Assembly (NCBI GenBank): GCA_905199135.1
Contig: CAJKFC010000082.1
Span: 1 to 8,016 of the forward strand
From: an uncultured Eubacteriales bacterium
GTDB lineage: Bacteria; Bacillota; Clostridia; Oscillospirales; Butyricicoccaceae
Reading direction: 5' to 3'
Length of the DNA stretch: 8,016 bases
Within the stretch, counting starts at the first letter, position 1, and each line of letters begins with the position of its first letter. The position numbers and the translations under genes are program-made. Under the pieces are notes generated by a model. It made no database searches. It worked only from the letters and a program-made list of their open reading frames with translations, and was not told the DNA's origin. Of the stretch, positions 4,669 to 8,016 are shown in pieces.

Positions 4669-7600
4669 TTAGAGATAATTTACGGAAAAAGCGGCAGCGG
4701 AAAAACCGATATGCTGCTGAAAAAAGCCGTGCGCGGAGCAAAAAATGGCCGCGTGCAGTATATATTTGTGCCTGAGACAAAGACTTTTGAGGCAGAAAAG
4801 GAGCTTCTTTCTATGTTTGAAAGCGGCTCTTCTCCAAATGCTCAGGTCATGTCCATGACGAGGTTTGCAAAAAATCTCCTGGGTGACGGTCGTGAAGAGT
4901 ATATAGAAAAGGCTTCAAAACTGCTTTTGTGCAAAAAAGCCTGTGACAAGGCGAGAAGCTCATTTAAATATTATCAAAAAGGCACCGACAAGGGTGGATT
5001 TTACCGCAAACTCATGGAGAGCTTTGATGAGTTTGTCACTTCGGGCGTCAGCGGCGAACAGCTTCTCAAAGCTGCCGAGGACAATGTGTGCGGACAGGAT
5101 GTGGGCGATATAGCCGCAGCCTATATAATATATCTTGAGGAGCTTAAAAATTACGGAATAGGCGACGGAGACGGTCTCAAAAAAGCCGCCGAAAAGGTGG
5201 CCGAAAGCGGCGTATTTAAAGATTGTGATCTCTATTTTGACGGTTACACCGGTTTTACCTTCAGCGAATACAAAATGATAGAGGCTATGGCGAAAAGCGC
5301 AGGAAGTCTCAGCTTTGCTGTGATGACCGACAGGAAAAGTGACATCTTTTTGGAACAGAACAGGACTGTTTCACGCCTTGAAAGGCTTGCGGAGAGAACA
5401 GGTCGCGATGTAAAACTGACCATTTGCGAAAAAAGTGAGACCGATGAAACAGCAATGCTTGCCGAAAAGATATTTTCCTTTGAAAAGACCTCGGTGATGC
5501 AGGAGGGAAAGACCGAGTTTATAAGGGCCGCCGATATGGACGAGGAGTGCGCCTATGTGGCGTCACTTATCAGAAAGGCCGTAATGACCGAAAATATGAG
5601 ATACCGTGACATAGCCGTGGCATGCGGAGATGTCGAAGGCTATGAGAGCGCCCTTGAAAGGGCTTTCAGACAGAGAGACATACCCCTTTACACCTCGGAT
5701 AAAAGCGAACTCATGTCAAAACCGCCGGCGGCAGCCGTTCTCGGAGCTCTTCAGGCTGTTCAGAGGGGATTCGGCTGTGAGCAGATGTTCTATGTGCTCA
5801 AAAGCGGACTTTCGGGAGTGGATGAGGACACTGTCTGCAAGATGGAAAACTATGTTCTCTCCATGTCCTTAAAGGGCAGAGACTGGCAGAGAGAGTGGAC
5901 AAAGCCTGCGGTGGATTTCGGCGAAAGAATAGAAGAAAATAAACTTGCGGAGCTTTCAGAGCTCAATGAGGGCAGAGAAAAGATAATCGTGCCCCTTTCG
6001 GCTCTTAAAGAGAATCTCGTAAAGGCAGAGAAAGGCTCCGACTATGCGGCGGCGGTGAGGCAGTACATAGCCGATACAAATCTCGAAACTCTATTGGAGC
6101 AAAAGATAAAGGAGCTCTACGACAATGAGCTTTTCAGGGAGAGTATGGAGTACGGCCAGGTTTACGAAAAGCTGTGCGCCGTCCTCGAGACCTTTGAAAA
6201 GACCGAACAGGACGAGGACATGAATACCGATCAGTTCTGTGAGCTTCTGTCGATAGCTCTTTCAAATTGCAGCATAGCCGCCGTGCCTGTCGTAATAGAT
6301 CAGGTTATATTTACAGATTTCAGAAATCTGCCCATGAAAAGACCCAAGCTCTTATTTATGATAGGCTGCAGCGAGGGGAATTTTCCGAAAGAGACGGCAG
6401 GACAGAGCCTAATATCGGAAAACGACCGTGTCAAGCTTTCAAAGACGGGAATAGAGCTGTCCCTTACAGCCGAAGAGCGATATATCGAGATGGAGAGCCA
6501 CATATACAGAGGCTTTGCCATGCCGAAGGAAAAGCTGTATCTCTCTTACAGTCAGAAGGACAGAAGCGGCAGAGAGAGCAGAGCGTCATATATATACAAC
6601 AGAGCCAAAAGACTTTTGAATGCGCAAGAGACTGCCGTCGCCGATACAAAAGGGCAGTATAGGCTGTGGCACAAAAACACCATTATGGACGCCGCCTGCG
6701 AGTACATTTCGGGCAGTGTAAACCCTGCGTCCCAAACAGCTTATGACAGCGTGGCAAGGGATAAAAAGGAGCATTTGGAAAGCATAAAATCCACGGGAAA
6801 GAAGCTGAGGGGCCCGATAACCGACCGTGAACTCGTAAAGGCTCTCTACGGAGAAAAGCTGTCGCTTTCGGCCTCAAAAATAGAGAAGATAGCCTCATGT
6901 CCCTTTGCGTTTTTCATGGAATACGGTCTAAAGGCCGCCGAAAGGCGAAAAATAAACTTCGACGCAAGGGCGATAGGCTCATTCATGCACGAGCTGGTAG
7001 AGCACGCCGTAAAGGCCTATATTGACAAGGGCAGAGACGGAGTGGATGGCGCCATAGAGGAGAGTTATAAAAAGTACGCCGAAAGACTGGGGCGTGAAAA
7101 AGAGATATCTGCCATGCTCAAAATAACCATGGACAATATCGTGGAAAACTCGAAATATATCATAAGCGACATAATAGACGAGATAGAGAGGTCGGATTTT
7201 AAGCCTGTAAAGTGTGAGCTTACCTTCGGAGACAGCGGCAACGACGCCTATAAGTTTACAAGAGACGGTCTCGAAGTGTCGGTCAGAGGAAAGATAGACA
7301 GGGTTGACGCCTTTGAAAAGGACGGAGAGGTCTACCTAAAGGTGGTCGACTACAAGACGGGCACAAAGAAATTTAAGCTTTCCGATATAGTGTACGGCTT
7401 CAATGTGCAGATGTTTCTGTATATGATGATGCTGTGTGAGATAGAGAACACAGAGATATTCAAAGACAGCAAAAAACAGAGCGCCGCCGTCATGTATTTA
7501 CCATTGAGAAGTATTTACAGAGAGGCAGAGCCCGACGAGGACGAGGAGAAAGCGGGCGGAAAAAGAGAAGGCTTTGTGCTGAAAGACAGGGAGATTGTAG

Positions 7601-7935
7601 AGGCTTTGGAGCACTCACAGGACGGAAAATATACATATGTCCCTGTGTCTGTGAAAAAAGACGGAGAGTTTTCGGCAACTTCAAATGTACTGGCTGAAAA
7701 TGAGTTTTCAGCTGTATTTTCCAAGATAAAAAGGCAGCTTTTCGACATAGCAGACAGGATAAATACAGGATTTATAGAGCCGCTGCCTGTCATAAGGGAT
7801 TTGCAGACAAACTCATGCAGTTACTGTCCGTTTCATGCCGCCTGTCTTTTTGACGAGAGCATGGGCACAGATAAGATGAAAAAGATGAAAGGTCTTAAAA
7901 CAGACGAGGCAATAGCCGCCATGGGAGAGGAGTAG
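4666..7935 (+). CDS. addB: ATP-dependent helicase/nuclease subunit B (AddB/RexB)
   Basis: A complete 1089-residue AddB, partner of AddA in the enzyme that resects double-strand breaks for RecA-dependent repair. The N-terminus has an intact Walker A, GKSGSGKT (7-14). The central inactivated-helicase region, which in this family contributes to Chi recognition, includes FMIGCSEGNFPK (564-575) and LYLSYSQKDRSGR (624-636). The C-terminal PD-(D/E)XK nuclease shows His775 (GSFMHE), Asp878 (GKIDRVD), Asp895 and Lys897 (VDYKTG). Four Cys that bind an iron-sulfur cluster in AddB are all present: Cys745 (SCPFAFF) and Cys1051, 1054, 1060 with C-x2-C-x5-C spacing. The nuclease and cluster therefore look functional. 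Its TAG stop is one base before the addA ATG, so the two are co-transcribed and probably translationally coupled. Confidence 0.97.
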   Translation: MLEIIYGKSGSGKTDMLLKKAVRGAKNGRVQYIFVPETKTFEAEKELLSMFESGSSPNAQVMSMTRFAKNLLGDGREEYIEKASKLLLCKKACDKARSSFKYYQKGTDKGGFYRKLMESFDEFVTSGVSGEQLLKAAEDNVCGQDVGDIAAAYIIYLEELKNYGIGDGDGLKKAAEKVAESGVFKDCDLYFDGYTGFTFSEYKMIEAMAKSAGSLSFAVMTDRKSDIFLEQNRTVSRLERLAERTGRDVKLTICEKSETDETAMLAEKIFSFEKTSVMQEGKTEFIRAADMDEECAYVASLIRKAVMTENMRYRDIAVACGDVEGYESALERAFRQRDIPLYTSDKSELMSKPPAAAVLGALQAVQRGFGCEQMFYVLKSGLSGVDEDTVCKMENYVLSMSLKGRDWQREWTKPAVDFGERIEENKLAELSELNEGREKIIVPLSALKENLVKAEKGSDYAAAVRQYIADTNLETLLEQKIKELYDNELFRESMEYGQVYEKLCAVLETFEKTEQDEDMNTDQFCELLSIALSNCSIAAVPVVIDQVIFTDFRNLPMKRPKLLFMIGCSEGNFPKETAGQSLISENDRVKLSKTGIELSLTAEERYIEMESHIYRGFAMPKEKLYLSYSQKDRSGRESRASYIYNRAKRLLNAQETAVADTKGQYRLWHKNTIMDAACEYISGSVNPASQTAYDSVARDKKEHLESIKSTGKKLRGPITDRELVKALYGEKLSLSASKIEKIASCPFAFFMEYGLKAAERRKINFDARAIGSFMHELVEHAVKAYIDKGRDGVDGAIEESYKKYAERLGREKEISAMLKITMDNIVENSKYIISDIIDEIERSDFKPVKCELTFGDSGNDAYKFTRDGLEVSVRGKIDRVDAFEKDGEVYLKVVDYKTGTKKFKLSDIVYGFNVQMFLYMMMLCEIENTEIFKDSKKQSAAVMYLPLRSIYREAEPDEDEEKAGGKREGFVLKDREIVEALEHSQDGKYTYVPVSVKKDGEFSATSNVLAENEFSAVFSKIKRQLFDIADRINTGFIEPLPVIRDLQTNSCSYCPFHAACLFDESMGTDKMKKMKGLKTDEAIAAMGEE

Positions 7936-7936
7936 T

Positions 7937-8016
7937 ATGGGATTTACAAAAGAACAGCAAAACGCAATAGACGCGAGAACGGAATCTCTTATAGTTTCGG
8001 CGGCGGCAGGCTCGGG
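7937..8016 (+). CDS. addA: ATP-dependent helicase/nuclease subunit A (AddA), 5' end only
   Basis: The first 26 codons are seen before the window ends, reading MGFTKEQQNAIDAR and then IVSAAAGSG, the Q-motif and Walker A start of the UvrD/AddA superfamily-1 helicases. AddA supplies the active 3'-5' helicase and one nuclease of the AddAB complex. ATG 7937 lies four bases after AGGAG (7928-7932), which is inside the end of addB. The gene is cut by the window edge, not by mutation as far as can be seen. Confidence 0.95.
   Translation, partial: MGFTKEQQNAIDARTESLIVSAAAGS

Overview
The window looks like chromosomal DNA from a Gram-positive, low-to-mid GC bacterium, most likely an uncultured member of the Clostridia. 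The reasons are the AddAB recombination helicase-nuclease pair, strong Shine-Dalgarno sites, consensus sigma-A promoters (TTGACA-N17-TACGAT and TTGAAT-N17-TATAAT), a TTG start, and a stand-alone archaeal-type aspartyl-tRNA synthetase. I see no insertion sequence, CRISPR array, tRNA or rRNA.

Layout: (1) 55-1374, minus strand: archaeal-type aspartyl-tRNA synthetase. (2) 1375-1669: its leader, read on the minus strand. It has one sigma-A promoter, a 13-residue leader peptide ending in three Asp codons, a chain of mutually exclusive hairpins ending in an intrinsic terminator, then a second Asp-rich short ORF, and a hairpin that buries the synthetase's Shine-Dalgarno. (3) 1671-1698: a perfect palindromic terminator. 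(4) 1708-4078, minus strand: a probable operon of two half-size CHR (chromate-type) transporters and a metal-dependent amidohydrolase of the prolidase-like group. (5) 4129-4590, minus strand: a sigma-A promoter followed by two small overlapping ORFs (22 and 110 residues) of unknown function. (6) 4601-8016, plus strand: addB complete and the first 26 codons of addA.

The main discovery candidate is the aspartyl-tRNA synthetase leader. Most Firmicutes control aminoacyl-tRNA synthetases with T-boxes, and none is present here. The RNA instead can form segments A:B, B:C, C:D and D:E. A ribosome finishing the leader peptide would cover A, allow B:C and so D:E (terminator). A ribosome stalled on the Asp codons, or on the Asn codon just before them, would leave A:B free to form, so C:D (antiterminator) wins. 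Past the terminator, a second short ORF has five Asp codons in its first 17. Its coding sequence supplies the 5' arm of a 13-bp hairpin that sequesters the synthetase ribosome-binding site, so stalling there should also open translation. Together this would be a two-tier, translation-sensed, aspartate-responsive switch: attenuation of transcription, then attenuation of translation, both on one gene. The structures are read directly from the sequence; the mechanism is inference.

The addB-addA operon encodes a double-strand-break resection enzyme and diverges from the small-ORF/transporter block.
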